A stretch of 64,000 nucleotides of DNA. It comes from an uncultured Gammaproteobacteria bacterium (GTDB lineage: Bacteria; Pseudomonadota; Gammaproteobacteria; Enterobacterales; Psychrobiaceae). Below, in pieces: positions 19,635-26,603 of this stretch. Where the stretch lies: positions 1 through 64,000 of the forward strand of contig CAKZQF010000101.1 of assembly GCA_937139475.1 (NCBI GenBank), given 5' to 3'. The notes beneath the pieces are model-generated. The model ran no database searches, was not told where the DNA came from, and was given only the letters and a program-made list of their open reading frames with translations. A program made the position numbers and the translations under genes. Positions within the stretch are counted from its first letter, which is position 1; each line of letters opens with the position of its first letter.

Positions 19635-21162
19635 GATAACCTCCTTGTGCTTTAACTGCGCTAATGACCGCCTGCGCTTTGGCGCGAGTTTCATCGGTTT
19701 CTGCTTGTGGGTCTGAATCAAACACAACCCCGGCCCCCGCTTGAATAGTCGCCACACCCTGACTTACAAAAGCCGAACGTATCACGATACATGTGTCCAT
19801 ATCGCCGGCACTATTAATATAGCCAACCGCACCACCGTAACTGCCGCGGCGTTGCTGCTCCACCTCGCGGATTAGCGCTGAGGCTTTGATTTTTGGTGCG
19901 CCAACTAGCGTTCCCATGTTCATACAGGCCTGGTAGGCATGTAGCGCATCAAGATCGCTACGTAATTGGCCAGTCACGCGTGAAACTAAATGCATTACGT
20001 GTGAATAACGGTCTACTTTAAGTAATTGGGCTACCTTTCGGGTGCCTGCTTCGCTGATCCGGGCGACGTCATTACGTGCTAAATCAACGAGCATGATATG
20101 TTCTGCCAATTCTTTTTTGTCAAGGCGTAAATCAAGCTCCATCCGCCCGTCTAAATCAAGATTAATGGTTCCATCACTATTAAAGCCACGGCGGCGGGTT
20201 CCGGCAATAGGGTAAACCTCGACCTGATTGTTTTCACTCTCATATTTAAGTGCACTTTCTGGTGAGGCACCAAATAACACAAAGTCTTGGTCTTTGATGA
20301 AGAACATATAAGGCGATGGATTAGTTTTCTTGAGCTGATTATAGGCGGCAAGAGGATTTGGACAAGGTAAACTGAACTCACGAGAAGGAACGACCTGAAA
20401 TATGTTCCCTTTGATGATTTGCTGCTTTAATGTTGTCACGATGTGGTTAAATTCACTATCACTTATGTTAACAGCGACATCGTCTGTAATAGGGCCACCT
20501 ACGATAGGCTCTATTGCACCATCCTCAATTTGCTGCAATAGCGCTTGATGTTTTTTTGCAATTTGTGGTTCAAGCTGGCTGCTAAAAGTATGCGAAACTA
20601 GCTGGGCCTGCTCGGTTTGATGGTCTAGCATCAAAGCATCTTCGATTAAATAGAAAACAAAATCTGGGCAATGATTTTGTCCTTCCTTAACTGCAGGCAA
20701 GCTTTCGATACTGGCAATCATGTCATAGGCAAAGGTACCGGCAATGAATCGGTGGTGATCGTCGCTGCCCTGAGCGAGCAGTTGTTGTAATTCACGCAAA
20801 GCACTAAAAGGAGACAATGCGCTCAGACGGCTGTCTTGGTCTAAATCATTGGCAGGCTCGGGGTAACTAATGATAAAGCAATCTTTTGTCGAGGTAGTTA
20901 CGAGGTCGCCAAAATGCAGGCTAAGCGGAGCGATTAACGATTGACCATTGCTATTAAGTGCTTTAATAGTGACTTGTCTGTCATGACAAACTATTTTAAG
21001 TGCGCTGCTAATGAGCAATAAACTTTTTAAATTGTCTTTGGAATCAATTTCACTGGACTCTAGCAGCATCACATCGCTTTTATCTTTAGTTAATGCGGCA
21101 AAAAGCGCGGTAGGGCTCACGCTATAGCGGCATTTACTCTCTAATATTTTACTCTTAATCAT
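19627..21162 (-). CDS. trpE: Anthranilate synthase component I
   Basis: Makes anthranilate from chorismate and ammonia. 511 residues. The N-terminal LLESSE motif belongs to the tryptophan feedback-inhibition site, so the enzyme is probably Trp-inhibited. The catalytic domain has FQVVPSREFSLP, PIAGTRRRG, ELDLRLDKKELAEHIMLVD and GAPKIKA. First structural gene of the operon; expression is likely controlled by the trpL attenuator upstream. Confidence 0.98.
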   Translation of the reverse strand: MIKSKILESKCRYSVSPTALFAALTKDKSDVMLLESSEIDSKDNLKSLLLISSALKIVCHDRQVTIKALNSNGQSLIAPLSLHFGDLVTTSTKDCFIISYPEPANDLDQDSRLSALSPFSALRELQQLLAQGSDDHHRFIAGTFAYDMIASIESLPAVKEGQNHCPDFVFYLIEDALMLDHQTEQAQLVSHTFSSQLEPQIAKKHQALLQQIEDGAIEPIVGGPITDDVAVNISDSEFNHIVTTLKQQIIKGNIFQVVPSREFSLPCPNPLAAYNQLKKTNPSPYMFFIKDQDFVLFGASPESALKYESENNQVEVYPIAGTRRRGFNSDGTINLDLDGRMELDLRLDKKELAEHIMLVDLARNDVARISEAGTRKVAQLLKVDRYSHVMHLVSRVTGQLRSDLDALHAYQACMNMGTLVGAPKIKASALIREVEQQRRGSYGGAVGYINSAGDMDTCIVIRSAFVSQGVATIQAGAGVVFDSDPQAETDETRAKAQAVISAVKAQGGYHA

Positions 21163-21207
21163 CTAATTCACTGTGTTCCATGTTGAATGCTATTAGCGAA
21201 TTGTTGG

Positions 21208-21237
21208 AAAAAAAAACCCGCTAGTTAAGCGGGTTTT
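21208..21237 (-). terminator. trp attenuator (intrinsic terminator in leader)
   Basis: On the minus strand, AAAACCCGC (21237-21229) and GCGGGTTTT (21221-21213) form the stem, and nine T bases follow (complement of 21208-21216). It lies between trpL and trpE. The 5' arm ACCCGC can instead pair with GCGGGT inside the trpL coding region, giving the antiterminator. That segment can also pair with an upstream CUCGC near the Trp codons, giving the pause hairpin. Confidence 0.9.
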
Positions 21238-21256
21238 AGTATGGTTTGTTTATCGA

Positions 21257-21340
21257 TTAGACAACAAAAGAACTGACCCGCGAAGATTGCGAGCGCCACC
21301 AACAAAAATTTGTAAGGATGTTCAGCGTAATTTGTTGCAT
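21257..21340 (-). CDS. trpL: trp operon leader peptide
   Basis: A 27-codon reading frame starting ATG at 21340 and ending TAA. It holds two adjacent Trp codons (TGG TGG at residues 14-15), the expected sensor of charged tRNA-Trp. They sit just before the region 1/region 2 hairpin (CTCGC with GCGGG, minus strand), so ribosome stalling there would free GCGGGT to pair with ACCCGC of the terminator. The ribosome site is weak (AAGAAG about 13 bases upstream). The peptide has no function beyond being translated. Confidence 0.9.
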   Translation of the reverse strand: MQQITLNILTNFCWWRSQSSRVSSFVV

Positions 21341-21459
21341 AATATCTATAATTTCTTCTTGTGTAAGCTAAATCTGCCTTAGTCATGCTGGAAGTTAACC
21401 AACATCTATCGCGCTAAGGCCATACAATATGGCTATAGAATTTAATAAAATGCGACCGA

Positions 21460-21465
21460 TGTCAA
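21460..21465 (-). promoter_or_regulatory. Candidate -35 element of the trp promoter
   Basis: A perfect TTGACA on the minus strand, 120 bases upstream of trpL. The matching -10 is poor: AATTCT at 17-base spacing. I see no clear TrpR operator (ACTAGT-type palindrome) over it. Tentative. Confidence 0.4.
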
Positions 21466-21511
21466 GAAACTATTTCAGCTGGTTAGAATTTTTTTAAGGT
21501 TTTGTAAAAAC

Positions 21512-22366
21512 ATGATATTTGATCTTCATTGCCACAGTACAGTGTCTGATGGCAAATTAACCCCTCAAGCCCTGCTAGAACGGGCTATCGAGCGTGGGGT
21601 GAATGTTCTTTCGCTAACAGATCACGACTCGACAGATGGTATTGCGTTAGTCCAAAAAGAGATAAGTGATAAGCAATTAGACATAGCCTTGATTAGTGGT
21701 GTTGAAATATCGACCTGTTGGGAGAATAAAGATATTCACATCGTAGGGTTGAACTTTGATGTTAGCCATCCGGCAATGGTGGGTTATCTCGCCACGCAGA
21801 GTGACATTAGAGAAGCGCGCGCGCAGGAGATTGGTCGTCGGTTAGAGCGCACAAAGTTAATCGATAATGTTTATCTAGGCGCAAAAGCCATAGCGGGAGA
21901 AGGGCAAATTGGCCGAGGGCATATCGCTCGCTATATGATTGAGCAAGAAATGGTAAAGGACAATGCGACTGCGTTTAAGAAATACTTAGCGCGGGGTAAG
22001 ACTGGTTATGTACCGAGCCCGTGGCCAGATATGCAAAGTGCCATTGATGTGATCCATGAGGCAGGTGGGCAAGCTGTACTTGCCCACCCAATGGGTTATA
22101 AGTTATCCGGAAAATGGCTGAGAAAGCTAACCATTGCGTTTAAACAATGTGGTGGAGATGCACTTGAAGCCGCGGGGTGTCAATTGGCGCCACCGCATCG
22201 CCAGCATTTGGCGAGTTTAGCCCAAGAATATGATTTGTATGGCTCTGCTGGTAGTGACTTTCACTTCCCAGCAAGCTGGATAGAGCTTGGGCGCAATTTA
22301 CATTTCGCCAAAGGGGTCCGCCCCATTTGGCAATTATGGCCTCAATATGCCAATGAATTAAATTAA
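21512..22366 (+). CDS. rnm: RNase AM (YciV/TrpH), PHP-domain 5'-3' exoribonuclease/phosphatase
   Basis: PHP-fold metallohydrolase that in E. coli degrades short RNA 5'-3' and matures 5' ends of rRNAs. 284 residues. Metal ligands are visible in DLHCHSTVSDG, LTDHDSTDG, ISGVEIS, LAHPMGY and GSDFHFP. Located divergently from the trp operon, exactly as rnm is in E. coli. First gene of a plus-strand run with yciO (10 bp gap) and probably scpAB-rluB. Confidence 0.94.
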   Translation: MIFDLHCHSTVSDGKLTPQALLERAIERGVNVLSLTDHDSTDGIALVQKEISDKQLDIALISGVEISTCWENKDIHIVGLNFDVSHPAMVGYLATQSDIREARAQEIGRRLERTKLIDNVYLGAKAIAGEGQIGRGHIARYMIEQEMVKDNATAFKKYLARGKTGYVPSPWPDMQSAIDVIHEAGGQAVLAHPMGYKLSGKWLRKLTIAFKQCGGDALEAAGCQLAPPHRQHLASLAQEYDLYGSAGSDFHFPASWIELGRNLHFAKGVRPIWQLWPQYANELN

Positions 22367-22376
22367 GGCGAATAGA

Positions 22377-22997
22377 ATGAGTCAGTTTTTTTATGTACAC
22401 CCAGACAATCCACAGCAACGTTTAATTGATCAAGCGATCACTATTATTAATAAGGGTGGCGTCGTTATCTATCCAACGGATTCAGGGTATGCTATCGGTT
22501 GCCAGTTGGATAATAAAAGCGCGCTGGAGCGCATTTGTCGGATCAGGGACATCAACAAGGAACATAACTTTACCTTGATGTGTAGCGATTTATCGCAAAT
22601 ATCCAATTATGCCAAATATGATAATCAGTGTTTTAGAGCGCTACGAAACCATACGCCTGGGCCCTATACCTTCATTTTCAGGGCCACCAGAGAGGTACCT
22701 AAGCGGGTACAAAACCCTAAGCGTAAAACGATTGGCCTGCGTGTTCCTGAGAACAAGATAGCGCACGCATTATTGGCAACCTTAGGGGAGCCAATTTTGT
22801 CAACGTCTCTAATTTTGCCAGGCGAGATAGTCACAGAATCTGATCCTGAGCTTATACGCGAAAAGCTAGAGAAACATGTTGATTTGATCATCAATGGCGG
22901 TCATTTAGGGGAAACACCAACAACGGTGATTGACATGTCAGAAGGGGATTTTGTGCTAGTGCGTCAAGGTGTTGGGGACGCTAGTGAATTTCAATAA
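22377..22997 (+). CDS. yciO: YciO (Sua5/YrdC-family protein)
   Basis: A 206-residue paralogue of the threonylcarbamoyl-AMP synthase TsaC. It carries the YrdC fold signatures GGVVIYPTDSGYAIGC and PGPYTFIFRATREVPKR. E. coli YciO can perform the TsaC reaction in vitro but its main role is unclear. The name is fixed by the rnm-yciO pair as well as by the sequence. Confidence 0.93.
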   Translation: MSQFFYVHPDNPQQRLIDQAITIINKGGVVIYPTDSGYAIGCQLDNKSALERICRIRDINKEHNFTLMCSDLSQISNYAKYDNQCFRALRNHTPGPYTFIFRATREVPKRVQNPKRKTIGLRVPENKIAHALLATLGEPILSTSLILPGEIVTESDPELIREKLEKHVDLIINGGHLGETPTTVIDMSEGDFVLVRQGVGDASEFQ

Positions 22998-23075
22998 GCG
23001 AAAGTTGAATAATAATACAGCGATCACGGTTATTTTTGAGCATCGTGCTATTGATTGCCTGATTAAGTCCGTATA

Positions 23076-23885
23076 ATGAGTGAAGATTCTATGGCGGTTG
23101 ATTTATCTGAGCTGGAGACTCCTATAGCGATGATCGCGGGAGAACCCTTAATCACTCAACCGCAAGACTTGTTTATTCCGCCGGATGCACTGACCGTATT
23201 TTTAAATGCGTTTGAAGGGCCGCTTGACCTACTGCTTTATCTGATCCGCAAACATAAATTCGACATTTTAGATCTGCCTGTTAGTAAGATCACGCAGCAG
23301 TACATGGAATATGTTGAACTAATGAAAGTGTTAGATCTGGATTTAGCGGCTGAATATTTGTTGATGGCAGCAATATTGGCGGAAATTAAATCGCGCATGC
23401 TCTTGCCGGTGGAAGCCGAGGTCGACGATGAATCGCTTGACCCAAGGGCAGACCTAGTCGCCAGGCTGAAAGAATATGAGTTGCTTAAACAGGGAGCCGT
23501 TGATATGGATACCATACCAAGGCTTGAGCGCGATTTTTTTGTGGCGAAAGTTAGGCGCCATGATTCGTTAGTTGTGGATGCGCAAGGACCAGAGTTGGAG
23601 CTCGCTGATTTAACGGTGGCGTTTGCCAGTGTGATTAAACGTATTGCAGCAAATGCCAGTCATCATATTAGCCGGGAGTCGCTATCGACAAGAGAGCGGA
23701 TGACGCAAATTTTGGCCCAATTACAAGATGATCAACAGCTGTTGTTTCATCAACTATTTGCGGCTAATGAAGGGGTTGCCGGCGCGGTAGTGTCCTTTTT
23801 AGCAATTTTGCAGCTAGCCAAAGAACAATTTGTTGGAATTGCTGTAGATGGTAGCAAGATTGCGGTGTTCAAATTGGCACTTTAG
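23076..23885 (+). CDS. scpA: Segregation and condensation protein A
   Basis: Kleisin subunit that would bridge SMC heads; found with ScpB. 269 residues: the N-terminal kleisin motif FEGPLDLLLYLIRKHKFDILDLPV and the following EYLLMAAILAEIKSRMLLP are strongly conserved. The C-terminal part forms a winged helix. A second ATG at 23091 is possible; neither start has a clear ribosome site. Paired with scpB 38 bp downstream. No smc gene is in the window. Confidence 0.95.
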   Translation: MSEDSMAVDLSELETPIAMIAGEPLITQPQDLFIPPDALTVFLNAFEGPLDLLLYLIRKHKFDILDLPVSKITQQYMEYVELMKVLDLDLAAEYLLMAAILAEIKSRMLLPVEAEVDDESLDPRADLVARLKEYELLKQGAVDMDTIPRLERDFFVAKVRRHDSLVVDAQGPELELADLTVAFASVIKRIAANASHHISRESLSTRERMTQILAQLQDDQQLLFHQLFAANEGVAGAVVSFLAILQLAKEQFVGIAVDGSKIAVFKLAL

Positions 23886-23923
23886 CGAGAGATAGCAGGA
23901 CAAATAACAGGAAATCTTTTTGG

Positions 23924-24478
23924 ATGAGTGAACTAATCCATAAGCAATTAGTTGAGGCCGCGATCCTTGCACTGGCAAAGCCTCTATCAATAAAATTTTT
24001 GCAGCACACGGTACTCGCACCTTATAAACTTAAAAAAGCGGATGTCGTTGCCATTTTAGATAGCCTTATTTTGGACTACCAGGATAAGGGCATTGTACTA
24101 ATCGAGACTGCGTCGGGTTATAGTTTTGTTACGCGACCGGATCTCAGTGATGCTTTAAGCTGCCTATGGCAAGAAAGGTCACCGAAATATTCAAAGGCAT
24201 TATTGGAAACACTTGCAATAGTTGCTTATCGCCAGCCGATAACGCGTGGTGAAATTGAACATATACGTGGGGTTGCAGTGAGCAGCCACATTATGAAAAC
24301 ACTGGTAGAAAGACAATGGGTAAAAAACGTGGGCCAAAAAGACGTGCCGGGTAAACCGTCACTTTATGGCACAACCAAAGAATTCCTGGATTACTTTGGG
24401 TTAACCACGTTAAGTCAATTACCAACATTAAAAGAAAATCAACTTGAAGATGCCATTAGCGCCTTTGAGCAACAATAA
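23924..24478 (+). CDS. scpB: Segregation and condensation protein B
   Basis: Accessory winged-helix partner of ScpA in chromosome condensation. 184 residues with the two-winged-helix pattern; ALLETLAIVAYRQPITRGEIEHIRGV is the family signature and GKPSLYGTTKEFLDYFGL the second winged helix. It ends 9 bp before rluB, so these two are very likely co-transcribed. Confidence 0.95.
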   Translation: MSELIHKQLVEAAILALAKPLSIKFLQHTVLAPYKLKKADVVAILDSLILDYQDKGIVLIETASGYSFVTRPDLSDALSCLWQERSPKYSKALLETLAIVAYRQPITRGEIEHIRGVAVSSHIMKTLVERQWVKNVGQKDVPGKPSLYGTTKEFLDYFGLTTLSQLPTLKENQLEDAISAFEQQ

Positions 24479-24487
24479 GGTTCACCC

Positions 24488-25396
24488 ATGAGTGAAAAGT
24501 TACAGAAAGTATTAGCGCGTGCAGGCAAAGGGTCACGCCGCGAACTAGAAAAAGCCATTGCTAATGGTGACGTCAGTGTAAACGGCAAGGTTGCTGCACT
24601 GGGTATGCGGGTAGAGCCTAGTGACGCGATCCGCTTAAACGGCATTCTTGTCAATATTGAAGAAGCCAATGAGCAGATTTGTCGTGTGATTGCCTATCAT
24701 AAGCAGGAAGGCGAATTGTCAACCCGTAACGATCCAGAAGGCCGTGCTACCATATTTGACCGTTTGCCGAAGATTCGTAATGGACGCTGGATTGCCATTG
24801 GGCGATTAGACACTAATACATCTGGCTTAATGCTCTTTACGACCGATGGTGAATTAGCAAACCGTCTAACGCGCTCTAAAATGGAAATTGAGCGGGAGTA
24901 TGCTGTTCGAACCTTCGGCGAAGTAACAGATAAAGACATTCAACATTTACGTGCTGGTGTGCAAACCGATGAAGGAATGGCAAACTTTAGCAAAATTAAG
25001 CTGCAACCGGGGGAAGGGATTAACCGCTGGTACCACGTTATCCTAACTAACGGGCGGGACCGTGTTGTGAAAAAAATGTGGGAAGCGCAAGAAATACAGC
25101 TATCGCGTTTAATACGGTTGCGCTACGGTGACATCGCACTTGAAAAGTCGCTGCCCCGCGGCGGTTGGCAAGATTTGGAACTTCCCCAAATTAATTACCT
25201 TCGTGGCTTGGTGGGACTAGAAGAAGAACTTGAATCATTCTTAAATGTGCGCGAGGAGCATCGTAATAAAACTGCCCGTATTCGCCGCGCAGTGCGTAAG
25301 CACGCAGTGATAAAAAATCGCGAAGAATCAGGGCGCGGAAAACCAGCAAAGAATAAAAAGCATCGCCAAAAACAAAAGCCACGCACACGTAGTTAG
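24488..25396 (+). CDS. rluB: 23S rRNA pseudouridine(2605) synthase RluB
   Basis: RsuA/RluB-family enzyme making pseudouridine 2605 in 23S rRNA. 302 residues. An N-terminal S4 RNA-binding domain (EKLQKVLARAGKGSRRE) is followed by the catalytic domain with GRLDTNTSGLMLFT, where the Asp is the nucleophile. The C-terminal 50 residues are a very basic Arg/Lys tail, common in RluB. Order scpB-rluB is conserved in gammaproteobacteria. Confidence 0.96.
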   Translation: MSEKLQKVLARAGKGSRRELEKAIANGDVSVNGKVAALGMRVEPSDAIRLNGILVNIEEANEQICRVIAYHKQEGELSTRNDPEGRATIFDRLPKIRNGRWIAIGRLDTNTSGLMLFTTDGELANRLTRSKMEIEREYAVRTFGEVTDKDIQHLRAGVQTDEGMANFSKIKLQPGEGINRWYHVILTNGRDRVVKKMWEAQEIQLSRLIRLRYGDIALEKSLPRGGWQDLELPQINYLRGLVGLEEELESFLNVREEHRNKTARIRRAVRKHAVIKNREESGRGKPAKNKKHRQKQKPRTRS

Positions 25397-25405
25397 TCAA
25401 CCTAA

Positions 25406-25437
25406 AGCAAGACCTAAAGCCTACTTTGGGTCTTGCT
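25406..25437 (+). terminator. Stem-loop after rluB
   Basis: AGCAAGACC (25406-25414) pairs with GGTCTTGCT (25429-25437). It starts 10 bases past the rluB stop. There is no T-run, so it could protect the 3' end or act only as a weak terminator. Confidence 0.45.
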
Positions 25438-25509
25438 AATGTATGTGAGTTCAAAGCCGACAATATAGCGGCTATAATGACGATTGAATTTGCCACGTTG
25501 AGAGCTTAA

Positions 25510-25719
25510 ATGAGCAAAATTATTCTTGAGTCAATAATCACTTGTCCTGCCTGTCGCTCGCAGAAAAAAGAGCTGATGCCGACAAACGCTTGCCAGTACT
25601 TTTATGAATGCAGTGCTTGTCATCAAGTGATCAGGCCTTTAGATGGCGATTGTTGTGTCTATTGTTCTTTTGGTAGTGTTAAATGCCCACCTGTTCAGGA
25701 GGGGGCCTGCTGTGGTTGA
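25510..25719 (+). CDS. GDCCVxC domain protein, all-cysteine form
   Basis: A 69-residue cysteine-rich protein. It has two CxxC-type pairs (CPACRS, CSACHQ) followed by GDCCVYCSFGSVKCPP and a terminal CC. This matches the small family named for GDCCVxC, in which some members carry selenocysteine at a Cys position. Here the relevant codons are ordinary Cys codons. Function is unknown; metal binding or redox chemistry is likely. No signal peptide, so probably cytosolic. It appears to be a single-gene unit. Confidence 0.8.
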   Translation: MSKIILESIITCPACRSQKKELMPTNACQYFYECSACHQVIRPLDGDCCVYCSFGSVKCPPVQEGACCG

Positions 25720-25831
25720 TTCAACCCAATCCACATGTGAATAAGTGAGTAACAACGCTTTAGCGCGCTACCAGCCAGCTGATTTCTTTGCTTAACCACG
25801 AGATATTATTCCTTTTTCACTACTTCATCGC

Positions 25832-25860
25832 TTGAGAGTGTTGCTTATATTGCCTACAAT
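25832..25860 (+). promoter_or_regulatory. Sigma-70 promoter of the DUF3297 gene
   Basis: TTGAGA (25832-25837), a 17-base spacer, and TACAAT (25855-25860). The start codon is 32 bases further on, giving a short 5' leader. Confidence 0.7.
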
Positions 25861-25892
25861 AGCGCAGTTTTCTATCATTACAGGTCACTAAT

Positions 25893-26141
25893 ATGAACGA
25901 CACTAAATCGCTTCCAACTTTACCGGATCGCCTTTCTGGAAATCCCCGCAGCCCACACCATGTGGCAGAGGTTTTTGAGCATGACATCGGCATCATCCTA
26001 AACGGCAAAGAACGCTTTGATGTAGAAGAGTATTGCATCAGCGAAGGTTGGGTTAAGGTAGCTTCTCCTAAAGCGTTAGATCGTCGCGGACAACCACTGC
26101 TAATGACGATAAAAGGAACCGTTGAAGCTTTTTACAAGTAA
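25893..26141 (+). CDS. DUF3297 family protein
   Basis: A small soluble protein of 82 residues matching DUF3297 along its whole length: LPDRLSGNPRSPHHVAEV, LNGKERFDVEEYCISEGW, and the C-terminal TIKGTVEAFYK. The family is common in proteobacteria but its role is unknown. It has its own promoter and terminator and is therefore monocistronic. The ribosome site is AGG about 10 bases before ATG. Confidence 0.92.
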   Translation: MNDTKSLPTLPDRLSGNPRSPHHVAEVFEHDIGIILNGKERFDVEEYCISEGWVKVASPKALDRRGQPLLMTIKGTVEAFYK

Positions 26142-26161
26142 CAGCATTTTCCAGGATTAGC

Positions 26162-26196
26162 AAAAAGGGGCCTAAATTTTATTTAGGCCCCTTTTT
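26162..26196 (+). terminator. Intrinsic terminator of the DUF3297 gene
   Basis: A long near-perfect stem: AAAAAGGGGCCTAAA with its complement TTTAGGCCCCTTTTT, 3- to 5-base loop. The terminal T-run serves the plus strand. Confidence 0.92.
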
Positions 26197-26237
26197 ATTG
26201 GTGTGGGTAATAGTCGCAATCGTTTTGTCGTTAGCGC

Positions 26238-26335
26238 TTATACCAATTACACAAATTAACTGATCATTTTTCATGTGCTAAACGAATGATAGCTACGTTA
26301 TTTATTTTCTATGTAGAATAACTACATACGTAAAT
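26238..26335. repeat. Probable dispersed intergenic repeat
   Basis: Begins at TATACCAATTACACAAATTA and ends near the inverted pair CTATGTAG-aataa-CTACATA (about 26309-26328). The opening resembles a repeat I recall from Colwelliaceae/Alteromonadales intergenic regions. Only one copy is in this window, so the repeat status is inferred. Confidence 0.4.
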
Positions 26336-26480
26336 AAATGCCTTGCTCTTCTGGCGCAGTGGCAGTCTGAATATTTATCTCCGCTCTTGCGTTGACCGAT
26401 TGCGTGATTGTTGCTAGCGCATCACCAGCTGACTTTGCTGTATCTACACTACCAGCGACCAAGTGCGGACTCTCGCTATA
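26322..26480 (-). pseudogene. Remnant of a chemoreceptor gene (signalling-domain fragment)
   Basis: On the minus strand an open frame (up to 26531) translates to a segment reading LVAGSVDTAKSAGDALATI followed by TQSVNARAEINIQTATAPEEQ. This matches the conserved end of methyl-accepting chemotaxis proteins (consensus like AGEAL-x-I-x-x-SV...IATAAEEQ). The similarity breaks off exactly where the repeat-like sequence (26238-26335) begins, after which the frame stops. Nothing else of the gene remains, so it is most likely a decayed fragment and not a functional short gene. Confidence 0.5.
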
Positions 26481-26603
26481 AGTAGATGGTGGACAAGCGA
26501 CGTATTGTGACGGCAACGTTATTCGATACAAATTAAGCGGCTATTATATTGCCTTTTAGTTATTAAGGATGCGGCTGGCTGGCGCGCTTATCGGATTAGT
26601 TGT

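Noticed and set aside
21380-21410. A GTTAAC-centred palindrome as a TrpR operator
   Set aside because: It has only a short match to the known operator, lies away from the candidate -35, and GTTAAC is expected often by chance.
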